Shown one piece after another: positions 21,801 through 31,863 of a stretch of DNA of 64,000 nt (position 1 is the first letter of the stretch; each line of letters opens with the position of its first letter). The stretch is taken from contig OX638368.1 of NCBI GenBank assembly GCA_951812925.1, forward strand, positions 25,049,187 to 25,113,186, written 5' to 3'. This stretch comes from Calliopum simillimum (lineage: Eukaryota; Arthropoda; Insecta; Diptera; Lauxaniidae). Made by a program: the position numbers and the translations under genes. The notes under the pieces were generated by a model that searched no databases, was not told the origin of the DNA, and saw only the letters and a program-made list of their open reading frames with translations.

Positions 21801-22072
21801 ATTTATTTAAATTATTCAACCAGTGTACGATATGCTGGAGAACAAAAAGACAAACGTCAGTAGCAGCTTCATCTACCGAAGCCGAATATATGGCTCATTT
21901 TGAGGGTGTCAGAGAGGCGTTATGGCTAAGATCATTAGCTAATAGTATTAAAATTGATAATGTAATTAAACTTGAATTTATTCCTACAGGTAAACAATAA
22001 GCTGATGTCTTAACAAAGCCGCTACCAACAGTAAAATTCTTGGAATTTAGACAAGAAATGGATCTCAAAGAA
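18800..22072 (+). pseudogene. copia pol: integrase, RT and RNase H, multiply frameshifted
   Basis: The integrase zinc region (HQRLGHIEKSKF...CEAC), catalytic core (VHSDVCGPI, YSDNGGEYLS) and NGVSERM follow the protease. RT has WVFTIKNDEFGNP, KARLVARGFSQE, FAPVAR, the SLYGLKQAARCW block and LYVDDLVIA. RNase H has SDW and [11 protein letters not shown]. Breaks were seen near 19570, 19725, 19990, 21030 (a lost T in the codons after DVKTTF), 21660 and in the RNase H part. The catalytic Asp pair of RT (YVDD) is retained. Between integrase and RT there is an in-frame tandem repeat array. Confidence 0.88.
20010..20515 (+). repeat. 84/87-bp in-frame tandem repeat inside copia pol
   Basis: Five full units begin at 20087, 20171, 20258, 20345 and 20429 (periods 84, 87, 87, 84), with a diverged unit before them. 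Each encodes 28 or 29 residues of the form RSLKETGASD..SK.V..QKSDL, ending SK(S/T)D. Periods are multiples of three, so frame is kept. It lies in the poorly conserved linker between integrase and reverse transcriptase. Confidence 0.9.
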
Positions 22073-22318
22073 TAACTTTAAAATACCATGTAAAATTGTA
22101 TTTTATCATAAATAAGAAAATATTCAATAGTTTGATTAGGTTTTTCTGGGTTTTTCCTAATCCTTTGCAACAAATGTTGGACTATTTATGTATTACCCAG
22201 TAAACACAAAGAAGGCATTTATATATATTATTTGTTTATGTCTAAAAATTATAGTTTATAATAATCTTTGTATGTATAGTTTTTATTTTTTTTATTCCGA
22301 TTTATTTTTGAGGGGGCG

Positions 22319-22520
22319 TGTTGGATGTATACACTTGATTGTGTAAACGACCCTATCAAAACTAAATCTGAAAATACAATCTGGCGTCACTGTCTTGTGT
22401 AACCTTTTTGTAGTTGAGTTTACTTTTATCCTTCTTGCCTTCTTGTGAAGTTGAAATAAATAATTAAATACAAAACACACGTTTATTTTATTTGATTGGT
22501 TTTTGCTCACACGGACAACA
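22319..22520 (+). repeat. 3' LTR of the copia element
   Basis: A 202-bp copy of the 5' LTR. It is preceded by the purine-rich GAGGGGGCG at 22311-22319, the probable polypurine tract for plus-strand priming. Confidence 0.92.
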
Positions 22521-22553
22521 TTGATATATCATAATTGTTGTTTTGTGTTATTT

Positions 22554-22620
22554 ATTGGTGCAGTGGTAACGACTTCTGCTACCAACCTGGAGATCCTTGG
22601 TTCGTCTCCCGCCCAGACCA
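22554..22620 (+). repeat. tRNA-like (SINE head) sequence, right arm
   Basis: This is the inverted counterpart of the tRNA-like sequence at 17310-17386, with the same A box (TTGGTGCAGTGG) and B box (GGTTCGTCTCC). Here it reads on the plus strand directly beyond the right target-site duplicate of the copia element. The first bases of the left copy (GCCGGGCAAGGC) are absent. Confidence 0.6.
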
Positions 22621-23827
22621 AAAACACAAAAAGTTTTCAAACTTGCAATTTTTCAATTATAATTAATTTAGTAAAATAAATATAATTATAATTACAACAA
22701 AAATAGTCTGATGAGTCTTTGTGGCGAAAGACGAAACATATGTCACTATAGCCGTGTTTTTAATCCGTTCCTTGATTTGTCATAATTATGTGTTAGAAAA
22801 ATGCATTGATAGATTTGTATGTAAATCGATCTTTGCAAATATATGACTAAAAGTTCAATTAAATAAAATCAATTTTCAATATAAAATGTCATTAAGTAAC
22901 ACACTTATAAAAAATTCTTAAACATATCCTTTTACATTTTTTTTTTTTTGCAATCCTCGTTGAATTTCCTTCAATTCATTCGTACATTGTGATACCAATT
23001 TTTCAATTTGAGGTAGGAAAAAAATCTTTTTTATGTAGCACAAGGATTACTCGCATGCGTTGCACTGCATATGATGTGGGCGCTCCACGCGCTGCCCTTT
23101 ATCTACTGGAGCCTTCCAACGGATTGTTCTTGAAGTGTTTTTTCGGACCTCAATTAAAAAAATTTGCCATAGAAATATTTTCTCTAAAACGTTAGGGTGA
23201 TCCAAGAATTTTTTTTTTGTAAAACAAGTAAAAAAATCAGTTTTACCCCTATAACTCCTCAGGGTTACATTTTTGAAACCCACCCCAGGTTCAATTTTTT
23301 GTTAGTCTAGGCCTCCTCTATCACCTCCCAGAAGATTCGTTACTTTATGCGATACATCCCATATAGTGTGAAACGTCCATTGCTATTCAAGGTCAATTGT
23401 TGTGAAGTGAGTTGGAAAAGTCGATTGTAGTAGAATTTGATTTTTTTTTTTTTTTAATGCTTGAATTCATTTATTGAATCTTCTCATCTTAGGCGACTGA
23501 CAATAGGTTTAAAAATCTTAATCCTAAATAACACTATTATACATAATTAATCTTATATATAATTTAGTGTTCAATGTGCCTCCAGAGTTAATAGGGACTT
23601 GTACATCCTGGGAGTTCGGTAAGCGCGCAGAAGAACGCAGATGTTGCACGTTCAGTCTTCTCACAAACATGCCGCCCGCCTAGCAGGATGTCTGAATGAA
23701 AAGAACTCCATACAAATTTGCGCCAGTAGTTCCGGCTGCATGTTTAGCAGGAACAAGAAATATAAGAAGGAGTACGCGCCAGATACCGGCTGCATATAAA
23801 ATTTAGAATTCAGTCAGCTTAACATAG

Positions 23828-24283
23828 CTAATTGCTAACGATATTCATAGCAGGACGATCATTTCTTTTTAGTCTGGAGAAATTTTCTAAATTCTTCAAA
23901 CTCCGTGCCAATGGATTAGGATGATACATCAATCTTTCATCATAATTTTGCTTGTATTTGTTGATTTCGTCTTTAACCAAGGGGATGCATAGATCCCGAT
24001 GTATGTGTTCGTTCCGTATATACCATGGAGCACTTGTAATGGTTCTTAAAATTTTGGACTGCATCCGTTGTAATAGTTCAATGTTCGAGGAGCTGGCGTT
24101 ACCCCATAACTGTATACCATATAACCAAATTGGCTTAATGATGGATTTATATAAAAGGATTTTATATTCAAATTTCAGACGGGACCGATTATTTATGAGC
24201 CAATGCAGACTGGAGGCTTTTAGTATAACATGCGTTTATTTGGCTACAATATGCTTTCGCCATGTTAGCCGTCGGTCTAAATG
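23828..24283 (-). pseudogene. jockey LINE RT C-terminal domain
   Basis: Minus-strand frame: VHLDRRLTWRKHI near 24283-24245, an in-frame stop after HIVAK, then LLYKSIIKPIWLYGIQLWGN, LQRMQSKILRTI, and the jockey-typical HPNPLARSLKNLENFSRLKR ending at 23828. The gap to the upstream RT part is an insertion of about 460 bases (24284-24744). Confidence 0.85.
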
Positions 24284-24744
24284 CACGGAAAAAACTAAAC
24301 AGTAAAAAGAAAAAGTAAAAAAAAGTAAAGAAAAACCGTATTTTTTACTGATTATGTTTGATGGTGTCGAACTTAAGACCTTTGTGTTTCTAGACGACGC
24401 TCTATCTACTGAGCTACTGTAGCACTTTTATTTCTACATATAGCTTATTGCTTAATTTAAATTATTTTGAAAAAAAATTTTTTACAATCTCAACCAGTAA
24501 TAATTGAAATGTATTCTAAGCAAATATTGCAGAGCTCGCTTGTATTTTTTCATGCGACAAGTTTTCACTGTTTATCTCTGTACTTTTTGAAGATTAAACC
24601 GTATATTTTACTTTCTTGCCATTACTTTTTCATGAGAATTCAGGAAAGTAATTGAATTACTGAAACAAAGCGTAATTTTTCGTGAGATTATTATCACTTT
24701 GTGCTATTTGAAAATCAATTTTTCCAGATCATTTTTTTGAGTGT
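24284..24744. mobile_element. Small non-autonomous insertion in the jockey RT, with a tRNA-like segment
   Basis: The jockey protein is interrupted between NVTY and VHLDRR by about 460 bases. The insert ends are similar inverted words: CACGGAAAAAACTAAACAG at the left, CACTCAAAAAAATGATCTGG reading in from the right. This suggests a MITE. It holds a tRNA-like stretch at 24360-24422. No coding frame is present. Confidence 0.55.
24360..24422 (-). repeat. tRNA-like sequence (degenerate tRNA or SINE head)
   Basis: On the minus strand: TAGCTCAGTAGATAGAGC (A box/D-arm type), a possible anticodon region, then AAGGTCTTAAGTTCGACACC (B box GTTCGANNCC). Spacing of A and B boxes is tRNA-like. The acceptor stem does not pair well, so I do not call a working tRNA. 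Confidence 0.5.
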
Positions 24745-25063
24745 GATATGTGACGTTTTCAGATTGAGGGATTGAAGTGTTATTTAATATGATAGCAGGG
24801 TAATTACCTCGCCCAAGGGTAAAAGTAACCTGCTTGCATTTTTGTTCATTTACTTTTATGCGCCACAGCAGCAACCACTTTTCGATAGAGTTTAAACGAA
24901 GTTGAAGTTTTCGTGCCGCATCTAGGGGACAACGACTATAACTTAAAACTGCAGTATCATCTGCGAAAGTAGATATGGTTGTGCCAGCGATAATAGGTAA
25001 ATCAGAGGTATACAGTAAGTACAAAAAAGGACCCAGCACGCTTCCTTGGGGGACGCCTGCATT
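24704..25063 (-). pseudogene. jockey LINE RT, palm part
   Basis: Encodes NAGVPQGSVLGPFLY, STFADDTAVLS (FADD catalytic motif) and IKVNEQKCKQVTFTL, typical of the jockey clade. Its upstream coding half lies about 19 kb away at 44092-44400. The frame past 25063 belongs to the hAT end. Confidence 0.87.
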
Positions 25064-25180
25064 CAGAGACGGATTAAGCCAAATGGGGGCCCTAGGCCAT
25101 TCCAATTTTGGGGCGTTTTTTTAATAATTGTAAAATTAATCTTTATTTATGCATTAGTAGAATTTAAACAGCTTATTCAT

Positions 25181-27301
25181 TAGGGTGGAGCGCTGCTCTA
25201 TGGAGATTTTTTATTTTTACATATTCTAAACGGCTCAGTGCGGAAAAGGTGCTCCGTCAATCACCTTTTAGAGGTGTATAAATATTTTTTCAAAATTTTG
25301 AGTTTTAGTACTGCCACAAGTCAATCAAACCTTAAACACATCCTGGGAATATAGGGAAAAACTCAAAGTTGGAACACTGAAGTTTTTTTGATGAGGTTTT
25401 GTTCGTCCACTTCTCCTGAGTTGGAAAATATGAAAATTAAAATCCCGATTCTTCCTTCTTGCGAATAAACTGGGCTTAAGCCCATTTTTTCGAGGCATGT
25501 TTAAATTACCTATATTATAGTTACCTCGAAGTCTTGGAAATTAAAATGTTTTGATCAGGCCTGTTCGTTAATTTGTCCAGAGTTGGAAAATAAGAAAATT
25601 TAATCGGAATAATTCCGTATTGCGAATAAACCGAGCTTAAGTGCCTTTTTTCTTGGTATTTTTAAATTATTAATATTAAATCGACCTCTAAATGTTGGCA
25701 CTGAAAATTTTTGATGAGGTTTTGTTTGTTAGCTTCCTGTGAGTGGGATAAGGTGAAGAAGTGAATCAAAACAACTCCTTCTTGCGAATAAACCGGCTTT
25801 AAGCCCCTTTTTTGCCTCTTAAAGTTTGAATAAAACATACAACTTTCAACTCGTAATAACTAAGCCCACAGTTGTTTATTTTCGGGTAAGTATATAGAGA
25901 AGTGTTCATGGAACATACATATATGTATTTTGACTAAACATTTTAGAAAACCATTGCTTGATAAATCAGCGCAAATAATATTTTCAGTCAGAATAATTTT
26001 TATGTTTTTCATATGAAATTCATAAATATACTTGCTATTGTACACAATGCGGAGGAGCGCGGCTCTATGGAGATTTTTAATTTGTATATCTGTGGCAACA
26101 AACCAGAGTAGCTTAAGTCGACATAAGTGAAAATTGAGTTTTCATGCTATAATTATTCAGGTTTTCAAAAGGCTTATTTCTGTTCAACCTTTTCCAAAAA
26201 ATATCGTGTTCATGCAAAGTTATTATGCTTTATTTTATAGCTTAAGTTTTTTCAAATAATTTTACGTTTGCCAAAACATCTTAAGTCAAGTAAGTTTCCG
26301 GTCATTTGTTTCACTGTTCTATAATTCTTTTAACAAAAAAACTTAAACCTACATGAGCTAAAAATATTTCAATAAAAAAAGCATCCAAAACATCTTATCT
26401 ACAGTTATCCCTTTGTTTCAATTTTAGCAGAAAATCTTATGTATAGTTACAATCGTTACAAACCACGCTTAAGCTTGAACAGAACCGCTTAATTTTACTT
26501 AAGGCGCTATTTTTATCAAAACAAATTTTCACAGAAAATCTTAAGTATAAAACAGTAAAAATACAGGATTTCTAATGATTTTTTTTTTTTAAAAATTCGC
26601 GTCTCCTCGTCTTACTCAATCCATTAACTACCTCTGAGATTAAAATAATTGCAATAAAACGGAACAGAAATAATTTTTCACAAAATAGCCAATATCTCAA
26701 AACGTCGATTTTCGACATAAGCTACTCTGGTTTGTTGCCACAGATATATTCTAAATGGGCCAGAGCGTAAAAGGTCATAGTCAAATCTTAACTCATAATT
26801 ACAAGAATTAATCTGATTCGTACGTAAGCTGCGCAACACTCATACTTATAAGACCTATCATAGGTTGTAAGGCAAAAATTAGAAATGGGAAATAACTTGC
26901 TCCAAAAGGCTAAAAAGTTTCCTATGGGTGTAAGTATCAAGTATAAAAATTTTGGTCCTGATCAAAAAATATTTGACCGCGCCCCCACGCCATTGAAGAT
27001 CGAAAAAACGCTTTTTATAAGAAAATATGTGGGGTTAATCGAAAGAATTCGGTAACATGATAATATTATAATAAAATTCAGAATTTGCACACGTTTAAGC
27101 TCTTTTATTGACTTTATCCCATACAAATAAACTCAACGTAATATTTTTTTTTTTTTCAAAACTTCAATGTCTTTGTGGCAGTACAGAACATTAAAATATC
27201 AAAAAGTACCATATTACATTTTTTATTAAGAATATTATGCAGCATCTTTTCGCATGTGAGCCATTTCGAAAATAGCAAAAAACAAATTTCGCTCCACCCT
27301 A
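25181..27301. mobile_element. hAT-like non-autonomous element with TAGGGTGGAGCG ends, TSD TTATTCAT
   Basis: It begins TAGGGTGGAGCG and ends CGCTCCACCCTA, flanked by perfect 8-bp duplicates TTATTCAT (25173-25180 and 27302-27309). No transposase frame is seen in the 2.1 kb. Internally the left-end sequence (AGCGCTGCTCTATGGAGATT) recurs in direct orientation near 26056 (AGCGCGGCTCTATGGAGATT), so part of the element is duplicated in tandem. Its second copy is interrupted by the palindrome at 26089-26744. Confidence 0.85.
26089..26744. mobile_element. Palindrome-ended MITE nested in the hAT-like element
   Basis: Inverted ends TCTGTGGCAACAAACCAGAG / CTCTGGTTTGTTGCCACAGA, flanked by TATA on both sides (26085-26088, 26745-26748). 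The sequence outside the ends rejoins to match the other copy of the host repeat (TATTCTAAAYGG), which proves insertion. No coding frame is present. Confidence 0.8.
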
Positions 27302-27450
27302 TTATTCATATCATTTGAATGGGTTTTTTTGAAAGTGGAATAAGTCCACTTTTTTATAAACTGAGATATCAAAGGGTTTGCGTACGACTTAATTTAAAAA
27401 TATTGGCAAGCGTTATTAAACCGGTGTTAAGTGTTTACCACTGTAAATTA

Positions 27451-30400
27451 TGTAGCGTGGGCCCTTTTGAAATTTTTTTTTTTTGTATAATTAATATTTC
27501 GTATTAATATGCATATGTATATAAAAAAGTAAATTGCATTTTTTTTTTTTTTCTACGATATCTCGTATTTAACATGAAAAAAACGTATTTTCAAAAAAAC
27601 AAAAAAAATCATCCGAGCAAAAATTTTGAACCCGCCCTATAGTGGTATCTTGTACCATATCTGGTATCCAAAACATAAACGTGAATGTTAAAATAATCGA
27701 AAAGATATTTTTATTTTTGAGTTTGGATCTTTCGTTGCGCAAAAAAAAAAAAAAAAAAAAGAATGCATAAAAAAACAAAAAGCAAAGAATCACTAACCCA
27801 CAGGCATACGCATATGTATACGTATGTATGTAAATTGGTAGACATCAATAACAAGTGATCAGTCAATAGCAAAGGCAAATTGTCTGAACATGTGGTTGTT
27901 GTAATGTTGTAGTACGATTTACATTGCGTGTATTTACAACGATTTGCACGTTGGGACAATAAGCGAAAGCAGTAGAGAAAATATGAGCATGCAGGTAGCG
28001 TCATTGAAACTTGTATTGTGCAGTGCTAGACCTTTTTAGGACAATGGGTGTAAGTGGTGCAGAACGAAAATATGCGAAAAGCTTGATTTTTCCTTTTGTT
28101 TCGTATGCTGCTGCTATTGATGATCGCCTGTTATGATGATGTATCTTTTAGAACATAATTTTCACCGAAACCGTTTCGTTAGGGATTTTTTTTTGATTTT
28201 CTCGATCGCATATTCTTGGCCTTGGCCTTGGCCATGAAATTTAAGGTTTTTGACCCACTTTTTTTTGGTGCTGTGGTAGCTTATCATATAAGACAGACCT
28301 TTTCTTTATTGGAATTTTAAGATCGGAATTTTTGAAATCACGCCAGATCGGCCTTGACCATGAGGGTGGTTATTGACCCGTAGTCCCGCAATAGTTGGAT
28401 CTTTGCAATAACATGTTTACCAAAAAAAAAAATAGAATGTTTTTGCAAGTCTCCACAAAACTTTCATTGGGCGGATAAAGTTGGGACTGCAGAAAATCAA
28501 AGGTGTCGTCGTGGCCTTAGATAGAATTTTAGTTCAGTTTTAAAATTACATTTCAATTCGGCGGTCGCTTGTTCATTCGATACTAAAAAGGTTACAAATT
28601 TTGTTAAAAAAAAAAAAATAATTAGAGTGCTAGTGCCCGGTCGTAAGGACTTCGTCGTTGCGTTCTAAAAAAAGGTCCTTTTAGTGGTTTTGTGGAAAAA
28701 AAAATTAAACAAAAAAATTTAAGCAAAATTCGTTTAAATAAAACTTATAAAAAAAGAGGCTATGAAATAATTTACAGGCCATCAAAAAACAGAAAGCCCA
28801 CAAAAATTGAAAGCATAAGGCCAAGTGCAATTTAAAACAAGAAAAACATAAAATCCATAAAATTAAATAAAAATAAGTGGCACTTATAATAAAGACGACT
28901 GGAGGTTTACAACTGAGCGCAGAAGGACGATACAGGGCACAGCCAAAAATAAGGATTACTCCTAAAAGAAAAAGGATCTTAAGGTAGGAAAGAAAATATT
29001 TTTGTTTAAATAGATTTTAAATAGAGCGTTTCTTAGAGGGCGGTATAGCTTTGATAGAAATGGAATTTTTAGGGTTTTTTTTTCTTTGCCAAAAGTGCAC
29101 ATAATTTTGTTCTTATTCAAAAATAGTGTGGGGTCCTGTAAAAGTTGCAAATGAAAAAAAAAAATAAAAGAAATAAAGCAAAACTTCCAAAAGCTAAAAT
29201 CTAAATTTTTGTAGTTCTTATCAGTCTATGAAAGTGAAGTTATGCCGCCTGAAAAGTTAATGTCTCTCGATAGAGTCATTGCAAATAGAAAGGCAAATGA
29301 AGTCCTAATTCCGGGGTTTTATTTTCAGCGGGAAAAAGGACTCAACAGTGACCGCCAGGAAAAAGCAGATTTCAGGAGATTTACACAAGAAGATAAGTTC
29401 TATTTTGCAATGTTTTGCATTTATTTCCTTTTGGTCCCGCGGTAGATCCTTTTTATAAATTTTTATAATTTATTTTTGAAATATTCGACAAAATATTTTA
29501 AGTCGTCGAAAAATTTTAAAGGAAAAGCAGGTTATCAGGATTCCAGGTTGCAGTCACCAATATTATACGAGATTTCAGCAGATATACATACTTTTTCGTA
29601 CAGTAAAATTTGATAAAGCGGAAAAAAATATGTGATAAATTGTCTAAAGCTTATTTAAAATTTTGATAAAAAAATACTAATAAGTAGAAGGAAAATTTAT
29701 AGCGTTATATTTATGTTGGTTAAGGACTAAGGTTAGGGTGTACCTTTAAGGAAATTTACTTTACAAAATTTAAAATAAAATTCTGTATGTATTTAAGTAC
29801 GTTAGTGTTAGTTTTTTTTCTGTTATGTAGACCGCTACAACTAGTCAAAATCCTTTATATTAAATTTAGTTTTTTTTTCGAACGATTTTCTTGTCTTTTT
29901 GCCCATCGACCAAAGAGCTCTTAGGTGTTAGGGTATAAGAAAAAAAATATTAATGTATAATTGGAAAAAAGAGAGATTTATAGGACAAATTTTTAAAGGC
30001 AAATAAGGTATTTTGGCCCGTTGTGCAGGTCCCCCCAAAGGATCTTGCTTTTGTATTTAAGTATATTTAAGTATAAGGTTTCAATTCAGAATTGTTGTTC
30101 ATTACGGATGTGTGTGTAAATCATTTAGTTTTTTTTTGTATTAGTACATATTTATAACTTTTGTAATATAACTTTTTAAATGATTAAAGTTAACAGTTAA
30201 ATCGAACTTCCGTTTCCGTTCATTTACTTAGTTCCGGTTATTCTATCTAGCTTTGTTTTTGGAGACTCGCAATGATTTGCTAAATTGCGATTTTGGGGAA
30301 ATGGTAGTGGGGTGTGGCAAGCAACGGTGATCGAAAAATAAAAGTATGTGTGTAAGTATGTGTGCCTTTTAAATAAGTTGTTTTGGGATGATGTCAAGGA

Positions 30401-30828
30401 CATCATCATTGGAGGGGTGGGCAGGCTACAGGCAGGAACATCAGGCCTGCGGATTTTGTGTTCATTTGCAGATATTGGGTTTGGGTATTTTGGAGTATTT
30501 TTCCTTTTTGTGTGTTCTTAATTTTTTTTGAGGAATAAATTTCGAAGCTATAGTTTTTGCGATTTATTTAAATTTAGTTTGAAATTATGGTTCAGTTTTC
30601 TGGCCTGATTTTCATTTTTTTGATTTTTTTTTGTATGCCGGCTTAACTGGAAGTGATGGGTCGTGCCTCCCCTGAGGAAAAACCTGAGCTAGCCGACGAT
30701 CACTTCCGGTCATCCACCATGGCGCAGCCAATGAACTTGTACTGGTGGTGATAGTTTTTTTGAGTTGGGGGTAAGGAAAAAATAGACGCTCAGCCAAAAA
30801 AACAAAAAAATAAGAAGGTCGTGCTACA
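27451..30828 (+). repeat. 5' LTR (3378 bp) of the gypsy-type element
   Basis: Starts TGTAGCGTGGGCCC and ends GTCGTGCTACA, so the termini are TGTAGC...GCTACA inverted. It contains several long A and T runs and a short frame at 29242-29445 without recognised domains, present identically in the other LTR; I do not count it as a gene. The promoter and polyadenylation signals must lie within it but are not pinned down. Confidence 0.93.
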
Positions 30829-31863
30829 AAGATGGCGCCCAATGGAAGTAGGAAGAAGAGGGTGCGCCATTACAAAGATGGCGCCCAAACTAAATTTGTT
30901 TTGAAAATTGAAGTATTTACAACTACACTTCAGTCGAAAATGAAAGTCAGTACACAATGATGCATGAGTTTTCTGGAACTGCTCGTGAAAAGAGATGATG
31001 ACATAGTTAATGGTGAATTTTTACATATAGCTATTTGCACTCTTTCCAGTCGTTGTTGTTCGGGATAACTTATTTGTTGGAATAAAAAAATTGTAGTAAT
31101 GTAGTCCATTGTCAGGCGATCCAGTTTTTAGGTGACTTAGGCAGTGTTTTAAGCAATCACTCTAATTGCACCAGGATAAGGGTAGTCTGATGAAGGGACT
31201 ACAAAAGATAGTAATTTTGCATGGGGATCATCGAGTTTTTTTATGGGAACTTGTTTCTGTGTTAGGTGGCTTAGTATGTTTAAAGTAATGCATTACTAAT
31301 CGCATCTACGAAAGGTGATAGGTTTTTGTAAATTTAATAGGGTGATTTCCTAGTAACATTTCAGGGCGATAGATTGTTGAAGAAAACGAGCTGCGACATG
31401 ACTTGAGGATGGTTATCCTTTTTACAACATTTGCGCAGATTGTAATTTTTAACGTTCTATTGTGGGCTGGACATGTTGCAGTAGAATTTGATTTTTATAA
31501 TTTTTTTTTATTTTTTTAGGGGTTATGGAGCGAACACAAAATCCGAGTACAATATGACAAGGCGCATAAGAATGAATGTGTGTGTGAAAGGATTGATTTT
31601 AATGAGGGAAAATCATCGTTGCTTTAATCCGACCCAGTAGACTACGATTTCCCCTAATTTTGTTTTTTTGTATTTGAAAATTAAATTTTTGATTTTTCAT
31701 TTAGTTATATTTACATATACATTCATATACATATTTAAATAATACTTTTTATTGCATTGCCACTATTGCGGGAGGCCATTTTCAGGGTTGAGGCTGACTG
31801 TGATCTTAATTATTTTCTTTGATTTTTATTTCCTTTCCGAATTGGAATTGTATTTGATAACTT
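30829..31863 (+). promoter_or_regulatory. Primer-binding site and gag leader of the gypsy-type element
   Basis: TGGCGCCCAA at 30833-30842, a few bases after the 5' LTR, matches a tRNA-Lys-type primer site. A second copy of the word TACAAAGATGGCGCCCAA follows at about 30871-30888. About 1 kb of untranslated leader precedes gag. Just before gag there is an acceptor-like CTTTTGCAG at about 31861-31869. Confidence 0.65.

Larger units (their letters stand above)
17436..22520 (+). mobile_element. copia-type LTR retrotransposon, full length, TSD TTGAT
   Basis: A 5085-bp element with 202-bp LTRs at both ends and identical 5-bp target duplications (TTGAT at 17431-17435 and 22521-22525). The domain order gag, protease, integrase, RT, RNase H is the Pseudoviridae (copia) order. 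The pol region has at least six frame breaks, so this copy is defective even though its LTRs differ at only about two sites that I could see. Confidence 0.95.
17055..22868. repeat. Inverted arms (17055-17400 and 22545-22868) of a palindromic repeat, split by copia
   Basis: Reading outward from the copia insertion, the two flanks are inverted copies of each other for about 320 bases: the tRNA-like head, GTCTGATGAGTCTTTGTGGC, and TGTGTTAGAAAAATGCATTG. Further out, TTTTAGAGAAAATATTTCTA (near 16912) and its complement (near 23170), and then the CAAGGTCAA word, are also inverted, so an older, larger palindrome surrounds it. The copia element entered close to the axis. Confidence 0.78.

Noticed and set aside
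24360..24422. A working tRNA gene
   Set aside because: A and B boxes are present but the acceptor stem does not pair well and the sequence lies inside an insertion in a dead LINE. It was kept only as tRNA-like.
29242..29445. 67-codon frame inside the LTR, duplicated exactly at 39179-39382
   Set aside because: It is conserved only because the two LTRs are near-identical. It has no domain and no codon signature, and similar-sized frames occur at random in this AT-rich DNA.
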